Shown in pieces: positions 16,113 through 25,171 of a stretch of 64,000 bases of DNA (within the stretch, counting starts at the first letter, position 1; each line of letters begins with the position of its first letter). The notes under the pieces are model-generated. The model was not told the DNA's origin and made no database searches. It saw only the letters and a program-made list of their open reading frames with translations. This DNA comes from Chloroflexota bacterium. Lineage in GTDB: Bacteria; Chloroflexota; UBA6077; FW602-bin22; JAMCVK01. The translations under genes and the position numbers were made by a program. The stretch covers positions 62,001 through 126,000 of the forward strand of contig JAMCVK010000024.1 of NCBI GenBank assembly GCA_023475225.1. The letters run 5' to 3'.

Positions 16113-17603
16113 TCACGCCCCATAGGGGTTTATAGGGGCATCGCTCAGGTTGACGGCGATGGTTTTCACCTCAGTGAAATAGTGAAGGGCTTCCATACCC
16201 ATCTCCCGGCCGATGCCACTCATCTTGTAGCCTCCGAAGGGTGCCTCGGAGAAAGCTAAGGTGATGTGGTTGAGGCTCACGATGCCGACACGCAGCCGGT
16301 GGGCGACACGCAACCCACGGGCCGAGTCCCGCGTCCAGATCGTGCCTGCTAGCCCGTACTGGCTGTCGTTCGCCATGCGGACTGCCTCCTCCTCGTCTTT
16401 GAAAGATACGATATGTATTACGGGGCCGAAGACCTCCTCTCGTGCCAGGCGGATATCGTCCGTGACACCGGTAAAGACAGTGGGCAAGAGGAAGTTACCA
16501 GCGGCCAGGTTTGGGTCAGCGGGCGCTGCGCCGCCGCACAACAGGCGGGCCCCTTTGCCCTTTGCGTCCTCAATGTAGCTGAGGATACGGTTCAGGTGCC
16601 GCCTCGAGGTGATGGCCCCGATCTGAGTGGTGGGGTCCAGGGGGTCTCCAACTCGCAGCCGCTGCGTCCGTTCCACGAAGGCGGCGGTAAACTCGTCCAC
16701 GACAGACTTCTCCACTAGCAGCCGTGTCCGCGCAATGCAGTTCTGCCCCGCGTTGTAGTAGATAGCTGCCAGAGAGCCATTGATGGCCGAATCAAGGTTG
16801 GCATCGGCAAAGACAATATTGGGGGACTTGCCACCGAGCTCCAGGGAGACGCGGGTGATATTACGGGCGGCCGCGGCCATGATCATCTTGCCTGTTTCGG
16901 TTTCGCCGGTAAAGGAGAGTTTGTCGATGCTGGGGTGCCCAGCCAGGGACATGCCCACCGATGGCCCGGGCCCGGTCAGCACATTAACTACTCCAGCAGG
17001 AACACCACACTCCAGAGCAATCCGGCCCAAAAGCAGGGTCGTCAAGGGGGTGTCGCTGGCTGGTTTGAGGATGATGGTACAGCCAGCGGCCAGGGCTGGT
17101 GCTAGTTTGACACTGGCCAGTAGTAGCGGGAAGTTCCAGGGCGTGATAGCACCAACCACTCCCACGGGCTCACGTCGGGTATAGCACAGGAGATCGCCCA
17201 GTACCGGGATAGTCTCTCCGAAGATCTTGGTTGCTGCTCCAGCGTAGAACTCGTAGAGGTCTGCTGTCCGGGTTGCATCGTCGCGGGCGGTGGTGATAGG
17301 CTTGCCGTTGTCCATGGTCTCTAGGAGAACGATCTCCTCCAGCCTGTCCCGGAGAGCCTGGGCGATCCGGTACAGAACCCTCCCCCGCTCTGCTGCGGAG
17401 AAGCGTGGCCATGGGCCTTCCTCGAAGGCCCGTCTTGCGCTCGCTACTGCTAAGTCCACGTCTTCGGGCCCAGCCTGTGGCACTTCTGCCAGAAGCTGGC
17501 CTGTGGCCGGGTTGAAGACGGGGAAAGTCTGGCCTGATGCGCTCTCCACGGGCCGGCCTTCAATTATCATCTGATAGCGCTGTGGTGCTTTAGTGTTGCT
17601 CAC
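16113..17603 (-). CDS. NAD(P)-dependent aldehyde dehydrogenase
   Basis: This 496-residue protein is a full-length ALDH-superfamily enzyme that oxidises an aldehyde to a carboxylate. It has the Rossmann region ITPWNFPLLLASVKLAPALA, the general base in SLELGGKSPNIV, the nucleophilic Cys in YYNAGQNCIARTR and the C-terminal PFGGYKMSGIGRE. Overall it resembles betaine-aldehyde/phenylacetaldehyde-type dehydrogenases. It is convergent with the ThDP enzyme (92 nt between stops), so it is a separate transcript. Substrate choice cannot be fixed from motifs. Confidence 0.93.
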   Translation of the reverse strand: MSNTKAPQRYQMIIEGRPVESASGQTFPVFNPATGQLLAEVPQAGPEDVDLAVASARRAFEEGPWPRFSAAERGRVLYRIAQALRDRLEEIVLLETMDNGKPITTARDDATRTADLYEFYAGAATKIFGETIPVLGDLLCYTRREPVGVVGAITPWNFPLLLASVKLAPALAAGCTIILKPASDTPLTTLLLGRIALECGVPAGVVNVLTGPGPSVGMSLAGHPSIDKLSFTGETETGKMIMAAAARNITRVSLELGGKSPNIVFADANLDSAINGSLAAIYYNAGQNCIARTRLLVEKSVVDEFTAAFVERTQRLRVGDPLDPTTQIGAITSRRHLNRILSYIEDAKGKGARLLCGGAAPADPNLAAGNFLLPTVFTGVTDDIRLAREEVFGPVIHIVSFKDEEEAVRMANDSQYGLAGTIWTRDSARGLRVAHRLRVGIVSLNHITLAFSEAPFGGYKMSGIGREMGMEALHYFTEVKTIAVNLSDAPINPYGA

Positions 17604-17934
17604 CCTTGGCTACCTCCCCTCGCTGGATTAAAAGCGAAGTGCCCCCTACATAACAGTGGGTTTTATTCGTGCTAAGACTCTTTTGGCTCCAGGATGTTTT
17701 CGAGAATTTGCACTTGGAATAGGGAAAGAAAAGCGATAGGTTGACCTACAAGAGTCGAAAGATCAAAGACTTGCAAAAGAAGGCCCCTACTGACGATCGA
17801 GGTGACCGCTACTGTAAGTATAGTACTCGAATGACCTCCTCTCGTCAAATGTTGTTGTCCTCTCAATAGCAGTTGGGTTGCATCAGTGCGTTGTTTGTGC
17901 TAAGATAATGGGCGTTACGAGAGGAGTCTAACGA
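17604..17934. other. Intergenic region, no gene
   Basis: This 331-nt region lies between the aldehyde dehydrogenase start (minus) and the tRNA gene (plus). It holds the tRNA promoter at its right end. A short minus-strand frame in it (17672-17866) has no ribosome binding site and no family resemblance. Confidence 0.6.
17878..17906 (+). promoter_or_regulatory. Sigma-70 promoter of tRNA-Ala
   Basis: TTGCAT (17878-17883), a 17-nt spacer and TAAGAT (17901-17906). The predicted transcription start lies about 20 nt before the mature tRNA. Confidence 0.65.
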
Positions 17935-18009
17935 GGGCCTGTGGCGCAGCGGGAGCGCGTTTGACTGGCAGTCAAAAGGTCAGGGGTTCAAGTCCCCTCA
18001 GGTCCACCA
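17935..18009 (+). tRNA. tRNA-Ala (anticodon GGC)
   Basis: The sequence folds into a complete cloverleaf. The acceptor stem pairs GGGCCTG (17935-17941) with CAGGTCC. The anticodon stem TTTGA/TCAAA encloses loop CTGGCAG with anticodon GGC, reading GCC. The T arm is GGGG-TTCAAGT-CCCC. The G3-U70 pair that defines alanine tRNAs is present, and the discriminator A and 3' CCA are encoded. No integrase or duplicated 3' end was seen nearby, so it does not look like a used attachment site. Confidence 0.96.
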
Positions 18010-18031
18010 AATAACGTTGATAGTAGCTGTC

Positions 18032-18991
18032 CTAGCAGAGGGCCTTGTGGATCACTGCCTGCGCCTGATGCACATCCATACGTTCCTGTGCCCGCTGGAG
18101 GGATTCTGCGTCGATCTTCCTGGCCAGGCACCAAAGGGCCTCGATGTTTTCGATGGCTATGCTGGTCGCCTCAACGATATCCTCGTGGTGAGGGGAAAGG
18201 CTTAAACCGAACCAGCCATCGTAATCGATCATTCGACAATAATACAAGAATTCCAGGACTTCCCAGAAATGGATGGTCGCTGGGATTATTTCATGATCCC
18301 ATTCGCTATCTATATCACTAAAGTAGATGTGACAGAGCTTGCCGCTCCGCGCAATGTGAGTCAACGACTCTGTGGGGTTCTCCCGACTTGTCAGGGCGTA
18401 AGTGAAGTCAATTGTCACCCCGAGGTTAGCTAGCCCCAGTTCCTGACAGATGGCCAGGGTCTTACCCACCTGCCCAATAGCCATATGTTTGCGTGGCTCC
18501 TGCGAGCGATATTTGAGCCCGATCCTGACGTCTGGGGCAGCATACATGGCTACCTGTTTGATGCCATCAAGTCCCAGTTCCCATTGTTTATGATAGTCGA
18601 CCTGAAAAGGATGGTCGCAGCCATCATAGGCCAGCCATAGACCAACGATGGGTGTTCCAATCTGACGGGCGATGTCTACAGAACGCTTGGCCTCTTCGAT
18701 GGCATCCCGACGTAATTGGGCATCGCGGCTGGTGAAAGTACCGTATTGCCAGCGGGGATCACCCCAAAGGTCGGTGTCGACGACAGATACCGCCAGGCCG
18801 TTCTCATCTAACAGCCTTTTGAAATCGGTCAATCTGATCTGATCAAAGTCGGTCTGATAGCATTCGACAGCTTGTAGTCCCCTGACCTGACCAGCGATGG
18901 CTATGGATTCCTCTAAAGGGATGATTTTGCCGTTGCCATCGGGCCGATGGTGAAAGGTTCGCAGCCCAGCAGAGAACTTCAGATTGTTCAT
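18032..18991 (-). CDS. Sugar phosphate isomerase/epimerase family protein (xylose isomerase-like TIM barrel)
   Basis: This 319-residue protein belongs to the AP-endonuclease-2/xylose-isomerase-like TIM-barrel family, which includes sugar epimerases and inosose dehydratases. Visible pieces are an IAGQVRGLQAVECYQ strand, ARQIGTPIVGLWLAYDG, VRIGLKYRSQEPRKH, NLGVTIDFTYAL, HIYFSDIDSEWDHE and a C-terminal YDGWFGLSLSPHHED, matching the usual Glu/Asp/His metal-site spacing only loosely. ATG 18991 was chosen with GGGGGTGAG upstream; ATG 19006 in the same frame is the alternative. It is convergent with the tRNA gene. The substrate is unknown. Confidence 0.8.
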   Translation of the reverse strand: MNNLKFSAGLRTFHHRPDGNGKIIPLEESIAIAGQVRGLQAVECYQTDFDQIRLTDFKRLLDENGLAVSVVDTDLWGDPRWQYGTFTSRDAQLRRDAIEEAKRSVDIARQIGTPIVGLWLAYDGCDHPFQVDYHKQWELGLDGIKQVAMYAAPDVRIGLKYRSQEPRKHMAIGQVGKTLAICQELGLANLGVTIDFTYALTSRENPTESLTHIARSGKLCHIYFSDIDSEWDHEIIPATIHFWEVLEFLYYCRMIDYDGWFGLSLSPHHEDIVEATSIAIENIEALWCLARKIDAESLQRAQERMDVHQAQAVIHKALC

Positions 18992-19056
18992 CGTGCTCAC
19001 CCCCATACCATTCGGTTGTCAACGTGGGCAAGTGTAGGACAAGGCGAGCTATTTTG

Positions 19057-19989
19057 TCAATGGCCCATTTTGGCCCGGATTTCCTCTCTGGAGATAGTCC
19101 TTGTAAGAAATACAGTGGTTTCAGGGAGGTTCAGCAGGCGCTCGTAGATGGTGTTAGCCACTGATTTAGAAGCACAAAGGGCGTATAAGGTTGGGCCGCT
19201 ACCGGAGAGTCCTATTACTTCAACCCCAGGTAGGCGCAATTTGGAGTGCAGGTCTTCGATAAGCCTGTATTTCTTTCTAAGGATGGGCTCGAATGTGTTC
19301 CTGAACAGCGTAGATGGTATCGGCTGGCCCTCTCTTAAGGCCAGGCTAAGGGCAAGCGTCGTTGACCCATCAGTGTGATTTGCGGGAGTGAGACACGAAT
19401 ACAGGAACCTGGTTTTATCCGGGAGAGAGATATGAGGGGTAAGAAGCACAACCCAGGTGGTCGGGAAGGCGGGCAAAGGAGACAGACGTTCCCCTCGTCC
19501 TTCGGCGAGAGCCGCCCCCCCTTGAAGGAAAAAGGCTACATCTGAACCCAACTCAGCACTCAAGTCTTGTAGTTTCTCCAGCGGATAATCTAAATGCCAA
19601 AGCCGATTTAAGACGATCAGCGTACAGGCAGCATCGCTGCTGCCACCACCAAGCCCGCCAGCCACTGGGATGCGCTTGACCAGTTCTATCTCAACACCGT
19701 TTCGTATGTCAGCGCAACGAGCTAACAGCCTGGCTGCCTTAAAGACGAGGTTATCCTCGTCGTTTAAGGAGGGCAGGTTACATCTCAGGATGATCTCCTT
19801 CGCTGGCCGAAAGCTTAATTCATCGTGTAGCTCAACCGTTTGCATTACAGACATTATTTCATGGTAACCATCAGGGCGTTTGCCCAGAACTTCTAAAGAC
19901 AGGTTTATCTTGGCGAAGGCAGGTAGGATAAGCTTCCCTCCTTCAGCAGCCATTGGCTTTTGAGCAGGGTGAGATGACTCGCCAGTCAT
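19057..19989 (-). CDS. ispE: 4-diphosphocytidyl-2-C-methyl-D-erythritol kinase
   Basis: This GHMP-family kinase phosphorylates CDP-ME in the MEP isoprenoid pathway. The N-terminal PAFAKINLSLEVLGKRPDGYHE carries the catalytic Lys and the substrate site, and PVAGGLGGGSSDAA is the GHMP ATP-binding loop. A C-terminal VIGLSGSGPTLYAL completes the fold. ATG 19989 overlaps the rsmA stop by 4 nt, so the two genes are translationally coupled; an ATG 12 codons further in is possible. About 310 residues, normal for the family. rsmA-ispE is a common bacterial pairing. Confidence 0.96.
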   Translation of the reverse strand: MTGESSHPAQKPMAAEGGKLILPAFAKINLSLEVLGKRPDGYHEIMSVMQTVELHDELSFRPAKEIILRCNLPSLNDEDNLVFKAARLLARCADIRNGVEIELVKRIPVAGGLGGGSSDAACTLIVLNRLWHLDYPLEKLQDLSAELGSDVAFFLQGGAALAEGRGERLSPLPAFPTTWVVLLTPHISLPDKTRFLYSCLTPANHTDGSTTLALSLALREGQPIPSTLFRNTFEPILRKKYRLIEDLHSKLRLPGVEVIGLSGSGPTLYALCASKSVANTIYERLLNLPETTVFLTRTISREEIRAKMGH

Positions 19990-20882
19990 ACGTATCCTCT
20001 CTTCTCCAGGACCTGGCAGAGTTTTGCCCATTCTTCCAGAGTCAATGTCTGAGCTCGTCGTGTTTCGTCTATGTTGGCCTCACGGAGGAGATGTGTGGCC
20101 ATCTCTGGTGGTAGGCTGATATGCCGGGCGAGGATATTGCGCAGCTGTTTGCGGGGTTGGGAGAAGCCGATGTGGGCAACCTGGAAGAATTTTTGGGGAT
20201 TGATATCGATAAGAGGGTGATCATACACTTCGATATACACGATTGCCGAATCTACCTTGGGCGGCGGATAAAAGGCAGCGGCTGGTATGACTCTGACTAA
20301 GCGGGGTTCGCCGTAAAACTGAATGCTCAGGGAGAGCAGGCTCATAGCACCTGGTCGGGCGGTGATCCGTTCGCCAACCTCCTTTTGCACCATAAGCACC
20401 AGCACCTTTGGCTTAAGAGAGGACTCCAGGAGATGGCGAAGGACAAGAGAGGTGATGTAATAAGGAAGGTTGGCCACTACTTTATATGGTTGCGCCGCAA
20501 TAAGTTCGGCTGGGTCAAACTCCAGGATGTTCTTATTCACGATCTCAACATTCTTGAAGGAGGAGAGGAGGCTGTGGAGGGCTTTGGCCAGGGCGGGATC
20601 GAGCTCTACAGCTATCACTCGGCCGGCCCTACGGGCCAACTGTCGGGTCACATTCCCCAGCCCAGGCCCGATCTCAAGCACGATATCGCTCTTTTGAAGA
20701 TCAGCGATTTCGACGATCTGCTGAAGCACTCCTTCATCCACGAGAAAGTTCTGCCCCAATCTTTTGCGGGGGCGCAGCCCTAGTTGGCGGAGTAGACGCC
20801 GTATGCCTGAGAGAGAACTGGCGTCGGCGCGTGGTTGAAGATAGGCCCAGCCCTTATCCTGTTCCCTTTCTCTCTTGGCCAT
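19986..20882 (-). CDS. rsmA: 16S rRNA dimethyladenosine methyltransferase RsmA (KsgA)
   Basis: This enzyme dimethylates the two adjacent adenines near the 3' end of 16S rRNA during small-subunit assembly. It has RKRLGQNFLVD at the start of the catalytic domain, SAM motif VLEIGPGLGNVTRQLA, acidic VIAVELDPAL, and motif IV NLPYYITS. The C-terminal helical domain includes FFQVAHIGFSQPRKQLRN. It is 298 residues, slightly longer than E. coli KsgA, owing to a basic N-terminal extension of about 30 residues. It is coupled to ispE downstream. Confidence 0.96.
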   Translation of the reverse strand: MAKREREQDKGWAYLQPRADASSLSGIRRLLRQLGLRPRKRLGQNFLVDEGVLQQIVEIADLQKSDIVLEIGPGLGNVTRQLARRAGRVIAVELDPALAKALHSLLSSFKNVEIVNKNILEFDPAELIAAQPYKVVANLPYYITSLVLRHLLESSLKPKVLVLMVQKEVGERITARPGAMSLLSLSIQFYGEPRLVRVIPAAAFYPPPKVDSAIVYIEVYDHPLIDINPQKFFQVAHIGFSQPRKQLRNILARHISLPPEMATHLLREANIDETRRAQTLTLEEWAKLCQVLEKRGYV

Positions 20883-20964
20883 ATTTGCCCATCACTGTCG
20901 ATCTGATACTAATGCTTCATCCTGATCACGCACCCTGCGTTTTCAACAAAGATGCTCACTCGGC

Positions 20965-20996
20965 AAGTAAAAGGGAAGGCAGTCGATCGCCTTCCC
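20965..20996 (-). terminator. Intrinsic terminator of the SRP RNA gene
   Basis: On the minus strand GGGAAGGC and GCCTTCCC pair perfectly (20989-20996 with 20973-20980) around an 8-nt loop, followed by TTTTACTT. It lies 40 nt past the SRP RNA 3' end and before rsmA, separating the two transcripts. Confidence 0.85.
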
Positions 20997-21035
20997 TGCA
21001 AAGTGGTATCCTGCTGTGCAGAGCGCATAAATATG

Positions 21036-21300
21036 GCCGTGCACCCACTGTCGATTCCAACCGTCCGGCTTGCGGACAACAGCCAGCTCCAATCAGGCGA
21101 CCCTGCGGCACCCAGAAGGGACTACTTACCGCTGCTTTCTTCCGAACCTGACGGGGTTCGTAGGCTTCTGCCGCGCAGGACCCAATCTTCAACGCCACTT
21201 TTTGTCAGCAGTCCCGAAAAGCGAAACCTCGAGTGGGGATTCGACCCCGCTATAGCGGGTTGCGGGTACAGGGCACCGCTAGCTCCCCATCTAGCACGAC
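21036..21300 (-). ncRNA. ffs: Signal recognition particle RNA, long Bacillus-type form
   Basis: This roughly 265-nt RNA is the RNA scaffold of SRP for co-translational membrane targeting. The 5' end GTCGTGC (21300-21294) pairs with 3' GCACGGC (21042-21036). The Alu-domain stretch includes GGTGCCCTGTA and CCGCTATAGCGGGGTCGA, very close to B. subtilis scRNA as I recall it. The universally conserved helix-8 core, GTCAGGTTCGGAAGAAAGCA, is present and would bind Ffh; the loop GGAA and internal-loop AGCA are intact. Small frames called across this stretch are not genes. Precise ends are inferred from pairing. Confidence 0.95.
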
Positions 21301-21307
21301 CAAACCC

Positions 21308-21337
21308 ATTATATTAGGAGTTGATGTTTCCTGTCAA
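21308..21337 (-). promoter_or_regulatory. Consensus sigma-70 promoter of SRP RNA
   Basis: On the minus strand a perfect TTGACA (21337-21332) and perfect TATAAT (21313-21308) are separated by 18 nt. The start would fall at about 21301, right at the mapped RNA 5' end, so promoter and RNA support one another. Confidence 0.9.
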
Positions 21338-21547
21338 ATCAGGCAGCTCAAGATAATATTGCAGTGCTGGCCGTTTGCTTCTATAATTGGATTACATAGT
21401 TGTCCTTTGGGAATTAAGAAGCAGGAAATGTTTTCGAAGCGCTGTCCTCAACACTATACGCAGGATCCTGCTGGAGGCTCCTCCACCGCCTCATTATTTC
21501 TTTGCATTCATTTCAGTCCCCTTGAGAGAGCCTACCATTAGGAAGGA

Positions 21548-21838
21548 ATGAATATTTTGGGAGTTGAGCTCGTCCATATCGGCTTTGGTAACGTCGTAGC
21601 CATCAACCGTATTCTGGCCATCGTCAATCCTGATTCTGCTCCGGTCAAGCGGATGATACAGGAAGCCCGCGAACAAAATATCCTTGTTGATGTCACTTAT
21701 GGACGCAAGACTAAGTCGGTGATCGTCTTCGATAGTGGGCATATTCTGCTGGCAGCGATCCAGCCCGAAACGATCACGGGCCGCCTGAATCAACAGCGGA
21801 CGAGCGAGGGGGATAAATGGCAAGAACGGACACGATGA
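21548..21838 (+). CDS. remA: RemA/DUF370 family DNA-binding regulator
   Basis: This 96-residue protein belongs to the RemA (DUF370) family, which in Bacillus activates matrix and osmoprotection genes as an oligomeric DNA-binding ring. The conserved N-terminal [19 protein letters not shown], the middle [13 protein letters not shown] and a [15 protein letters not shown] segment are all present. It overlaps the gmk start by 22 nt. remA-gmk adjacency is typical of Firmicutes and related lineages. Here it may control surface or regulatory genes; the targets are unknown. Confidence 0.92.
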   Translation: MNILGVELVHIGFGNVVAINRILAIVNPDSAPVKRMIQEAREQNILVDVTYGRKTKSVIVFDSGHILLAAIQPETITGRLNQQRTSEGDKWQERTR

Positions 21839-22509
21839 GCGAAGCAAATTCAGTCATTTTGACTCAACCGATAGCCATTGGTGAGGCTGATAGGGTATCA
21901 GGTGCTTGGACAAAGCGGCGTTCGGGTCTTCTTTTTGTCCTCTCTGGGCCTTCGGGGGTAGGCAAGGATGCCGTTATTAACAGTCTCAAGGAGCAGAAAA
22001 CCCCCATTCATTTCGCCGTCACCGTAACGACCCGACCACGTCGTCCCGGGGAGATGGAGGGCATCAATTACTACTTCGTCACTGTGGAACAATTCCATCA
22101 AATGCGAGAGCACGGTGAGCTCCTGGAATGGGCCGAAATCTATGGCCACTTTTATGGGACACCGCTTCAGCAGGTGAGAGAGACCTTGAACAGCAGTAAG
22201 GATGTCCTTCTGAAGATAGATGTGCAGGGGGCAGCTAAGGTCAAGAAACATGTGCCGCAGGCGGTATTCATCTTTCTGGCGCCTGAGACCATGGATGACC
22301 TGGTCGAACGGCTCAAGCAGCGGGCCACAGAGATGGCGGGTGAATTGGAGGCAAGGATAAAGACGGCTTATGAGGAGATAAAGCATTTGCGTTATTATGA
22401 TTACGTTGTAGTCAACCATAAGCAAAGGCTGGAGCAAGCTGTGGAGGAGATTAAGTCTATTATCACGGCTGAGAAATGTCGCGTCAGACCAAGACAGATA
22501 AAGCTATAA
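21817..22509 (+). CDS. gmk: Guanylate kinase
   Basis: This enzyme phosphorylates GMP to GDP. The P-loop [14 protein letters not shown] lies near residue 42, followed by [19 protein letters not shown] for GMP binding and [14 protein letters not shown]. It is about 230 residues with a 35-residue N-terminal extension relative to E. coli. ATG 21817 is preceded by GAGGGGG; the next in-frame ATG at 21835 is possible. The gene normally found next, rpoZ (omega), is not present between gmk and priA; only 49 nt separate them. Confidence 0.95.
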   Translation: MARTDTMSEANSVILTQPIAIGEADRVSGAWTKRRSGLLFVLSGPSGVGKDAVINSLKEQKTPIHFAVTVTTRPRRPGEMEGINYYFVTVEQFHQMREHGELLEWAEIYGHFYGTPLQQVRETLNSSKDVLLKIDVQGAAKVKKHVPQAVFIFLAPETMDDLVERLKQRATEMAGELEARIKTAYEEIKHLRYYDYVVVNHKQRLEQAVEEIKSIITAEKCRVRPRQIKL

Positions 22510-22558
22510 TCGGCTGTTCAAGTTTAGGACCGAATAGCAATAGCATGGGGAGCCGCCG

Positions 22559-25069
22559 ATGACCTATGCTGAAGTGGTAGTGAACTCGCCGGCGTCGCGT
22601 GTAGGTACAACCTTTCACTATGCTGTGCCGAGCGGTTTAGATATTCGAGTGGGACAACTAGTCCTGGTACCCTTTGGGTCCTATCGCTTACAGGGTATAG
22701 TGCTGGCGATCACCCCTACCAGCCCGGTTGAGATAGTCAAGGAGATTCTGGGGGTTTTGGACCCCAGTCCGGTGCTTACGGAAGCCCAAATTGCCCTGGC
22801 TCGCTGGATAGTAGATTACTATTGCTGTTCTCCCCTGGACGCTGTCTCCCTAATGCTCCCCCCAGGGATCAAGCGGAAGATTATCACAACTATAGCTCTT
22901 AACGAGCAAGCAGTGATCCCCAATGATCTGAGTGAGAAGCAACGCATGCTCCTGACCCTTTTGCACAATAAGGGCAGATTGCGTCTGGAAAAAGTGCGCT
23001 CTGCCTCACATTGGAAAGACTTCAACTCCGTCTTACGGCCGCTAATCCGACGAGGGCTGATTATCCGTGATTGGGAGCTGGAAAAGCCGAAGGTACACGT
23101 GAAGCGACAAAAAGTGGTTCGATTGATTGTCGCTGATGAGTATCTTGATGAGATTCTGACTCAGCTCAAACGTGCTCCCCGCATGGTAGAGGCCCTTTGC
23201 TTCCTGCAAGATAAACGGTCGAGTGTGGTCCAGCGGAAGGATATGGACGAAAAAGACAGGATGACCTTCATTCCAGTATCCGAACTCTATAGCGAGACGG
23301 GTTGTGATGGAAGAGTGCTAGGTGCTCTTTTACAGAGAGGACTGGTGGAGGTCCAGGAGCAAGTGGTGCGGCGTGACCCATTGGCACAGCGGTCTTTTCG
23401 TCTGGCGCCAGCGCCATCCCTGACAGCGGCCCAGGCACAGGTTTGGCAGGAGATAGAGAGGGGGATGCTCAGGAGAGAGTCAACCGTGTATTTGCTACAC
23501 GGGGTGACAGGGGCGGGGAAGACAGAGCTTTATCTGCGTGCCTTGGAGGCGACATTGCAGCAAGGCAAACAGGCGATCGTACTTGTGCCCGAAATTGCCC
23601 TAACACCTCAGACCATTCATCGCTTCGCGACCCGTTTCCCGGGCGCCTTAGCTGTCCTTCACAGCAAGCTCTCTTTGGGGGAACATTACGATGAATGGCA
23701 ACGGATTCGGGATGGCCTGGTCTCAGTTGTTATCGGTTCGCGGTCGGCTGTTTTTGCTCCCTTACCAGATTTAGGGCTGATCATTCTCGACGAGGAGCAT
23801 GAATGGTCCTATAAACAAGATAGGATGCCTCGTTACCATGCTCGTGATGTAGCTATCAAGCTTGGCCAATTAACAGGGACAAAAGTGATCCTGGGCAGCG
23901 CTACACCGGACGTGGTTTCCTATTATCGAGCCGAGCAGGGTTTCTACCATTTATTGCGCTTGCCGGAACGTGTAGGGGTGATGAGTGCGACTGCTGTTCC
24001 TGAAGGTGATAAGGTTGGGGTTGTGATTGACCCCCATGCTTACTTGCCACCTGTCCATGTGATTGATATGAGACAGGAACTGCGGGCAGGCAACCGGGGC
24101 ATTTTCAGCCGGGCCCTTTTGGAGGCACTATCTTCTGCTCTGGAGGCGGGGGAGCAGGCGATTCTGTTCTTAAATCGTCGTGGCTCGGCAACTTTCATTA
24201 TGTGTCGTGATTGTGGGCACGTCCTTAAGTGTAAGCGCTGCGACACCTCCCTGGTATATCATGCGGTTGGTGAGGCTCTCGTATGTCATCAATGTAACTA
24301 TCACACCGCTGTGCCGAATACTTGCCCCCAGTGTCGGAGCAGTCGCATCAAGTTTTTCGGTATTGGCACACAAAGGGTAGAGGAGGAGGTGAGACGGCTC
24401 TTCCCGCAATCCCGCCTCCTCCGCTGGGATAGGGATGTGACCCGGGGCAAGCTGGCTCACGAGCAAATTCTTTATCGGTTCGTACGTCATGAGGCTGATA
24501 TTCTGATTGGTACACAGATGATCGCCAAGGGGCTGGACTTACCCCTGGTAACGCTGGTGGGTGTGATTAATGCTGATACGGCCTTGCATTTGCCGGACTT
24601 TAAAGCAGCTGAACGAACCTTCCAGATTTTGACGCAGGTTGCTGGGCGGGCTGGACGAGGCGCTCTGGGTGGCAGGGTTATCATCCAGACGTACACACCG
24701 AATCATTATAGTATTCAGGCGGCGAGCAGGCATGCCTATGAGGCCTTCTATCAACAGGAGATGCATTTTCGGCAAAAGCAACACTATCCACCTTATAGCC
24801 AGTTAGCGCGACTTATTTATGCCAGTAGCAGTCATAATCGCGCTCAGGAGCAGTCGGAGCGTTTTCGTGAAGTGCTGTTGCAGCAGATTAATTGTCTAGG
24901 GCTATCTGGGATAGAGGTGATAGGTCCGGCTCCAGCCTATAGACGCAAGCTGCGGGGTAAGCACCGTTGGCAGTTGGTTCTATGTGGTCCGGTGATCCAG
25001 TCGTTATTGCGGAGTGTAACGATTCCCCTAGGATGGATGGTTGACATCGATCCAGTAACAATGCTTTAG
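22559..25069 (+). CDS. priA: Primosomal replication helicase PriA
   Basis: This 836-residue DNA helicase restarts stalled replication forks. It has an N-terminal 3'-DNA-binding domain (residues 1-105), Walker A GVTGAGKTELY at about 315, DEEHEWSYKQD as the Walker B/DEAH box, and the zinc-binding insertion with CRDC, CKRC, CHQC and CPQC pairs. Helicase motifs V and VI are IGTQMIAKGLDLP and QVAGRAGRG. All eight zinc cysteines are intact. An internal stretch before the helicase domain is somewhat longer than in E. coli PriA (732 residues). Confidence 0.96.
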   Translation: MTYAEVVVNSPASRVGTTFHYAVPSGLDIRVGQLVLVPFGSYRLQGIVLAITPTSPVEIVKEILGVLDPSPVLTEAQIALARWIVDYYCCSPLDAVSLMLPPGIKRKIITTIALNEQAVIPNDLSEKQRMLLTLLHNKGRLRLEKVRSASHWKDFNSVLRPLIRRGLIIRDWELEKPKVHVKRQKVVRLIVADEYLDEILTQLKRAPRMVEALCFLQDKRSSVVQRKDMDEKDRMTFIPVSELYSETGCDGRVLGALLQRGLVEVQEQVVRRDPLAQRSFRLAPAPSLTAAQAQVWQEIERGMLRRESTVYLLHGVTGAGKTELYLRALEATLQQGKQAIVLVPEIALTPQTIHRFATRFPGALAVLHSKLSLGEHYDEWQRIRDGLVSVVIGSRSAVFAPLPDLGLIILDEEHEWSYKQDRMPRYHARDVAIKLGQLTGTKVILGSATPDVVSYYRAEQGFYHLLRLPERVGVMSATAVPEGDKVGVVIDPHAYLPPVHVIDMRQELRAGNRGIFSRALLEALSSALEAGEQAILFLNRRGSATFIMCRDCGHVLKCKRCDTSLVYHAVGEALVCHQCNYHTAVPNTCPQCRSSRIKFFGIGTQRVEEEVRRLFPQSRLLRWDRDVTRGKLAHEQILYRFVRHEADILIGTQMIAKGLDLPLVTLVGVINADTALHLPDFKAAERTFQILTQVAGRAGRGALGGRVIIQTYTPNHYSIQAASRHAYEAFYQQEMHFRQKQHYPPYSQLARLIYASSSHNRAQEQSERFREVLLQQINCLGLSGIEVIGPAPAYRRKLRGKHRWQLVLCGPVIQSLLRSVTIPLGWMVDIDPVTML

Positions 25070-25171
25070 TTCGGCGAGCGGAGACTCCCCTCTCGGCGTA
25101 ACGCATCGGGTGGGAAGATCTAGTCTTTACATAATTACTTTGGGGCACCTCCAGGAGGTACATAAGGCGGA

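Noticed and set aside
17935-18009. tRNA-Ala as an integration site for a mobile element
   Set aside because: No integrase, no duplicated tRNA 3' end and no composition break were seen nearby.
20956-21198. Minus-strand and other small frames across the SRP RNA
   Set aside because: The stretch is explained by a well-matched structured RNA with its own promoter and terminator.
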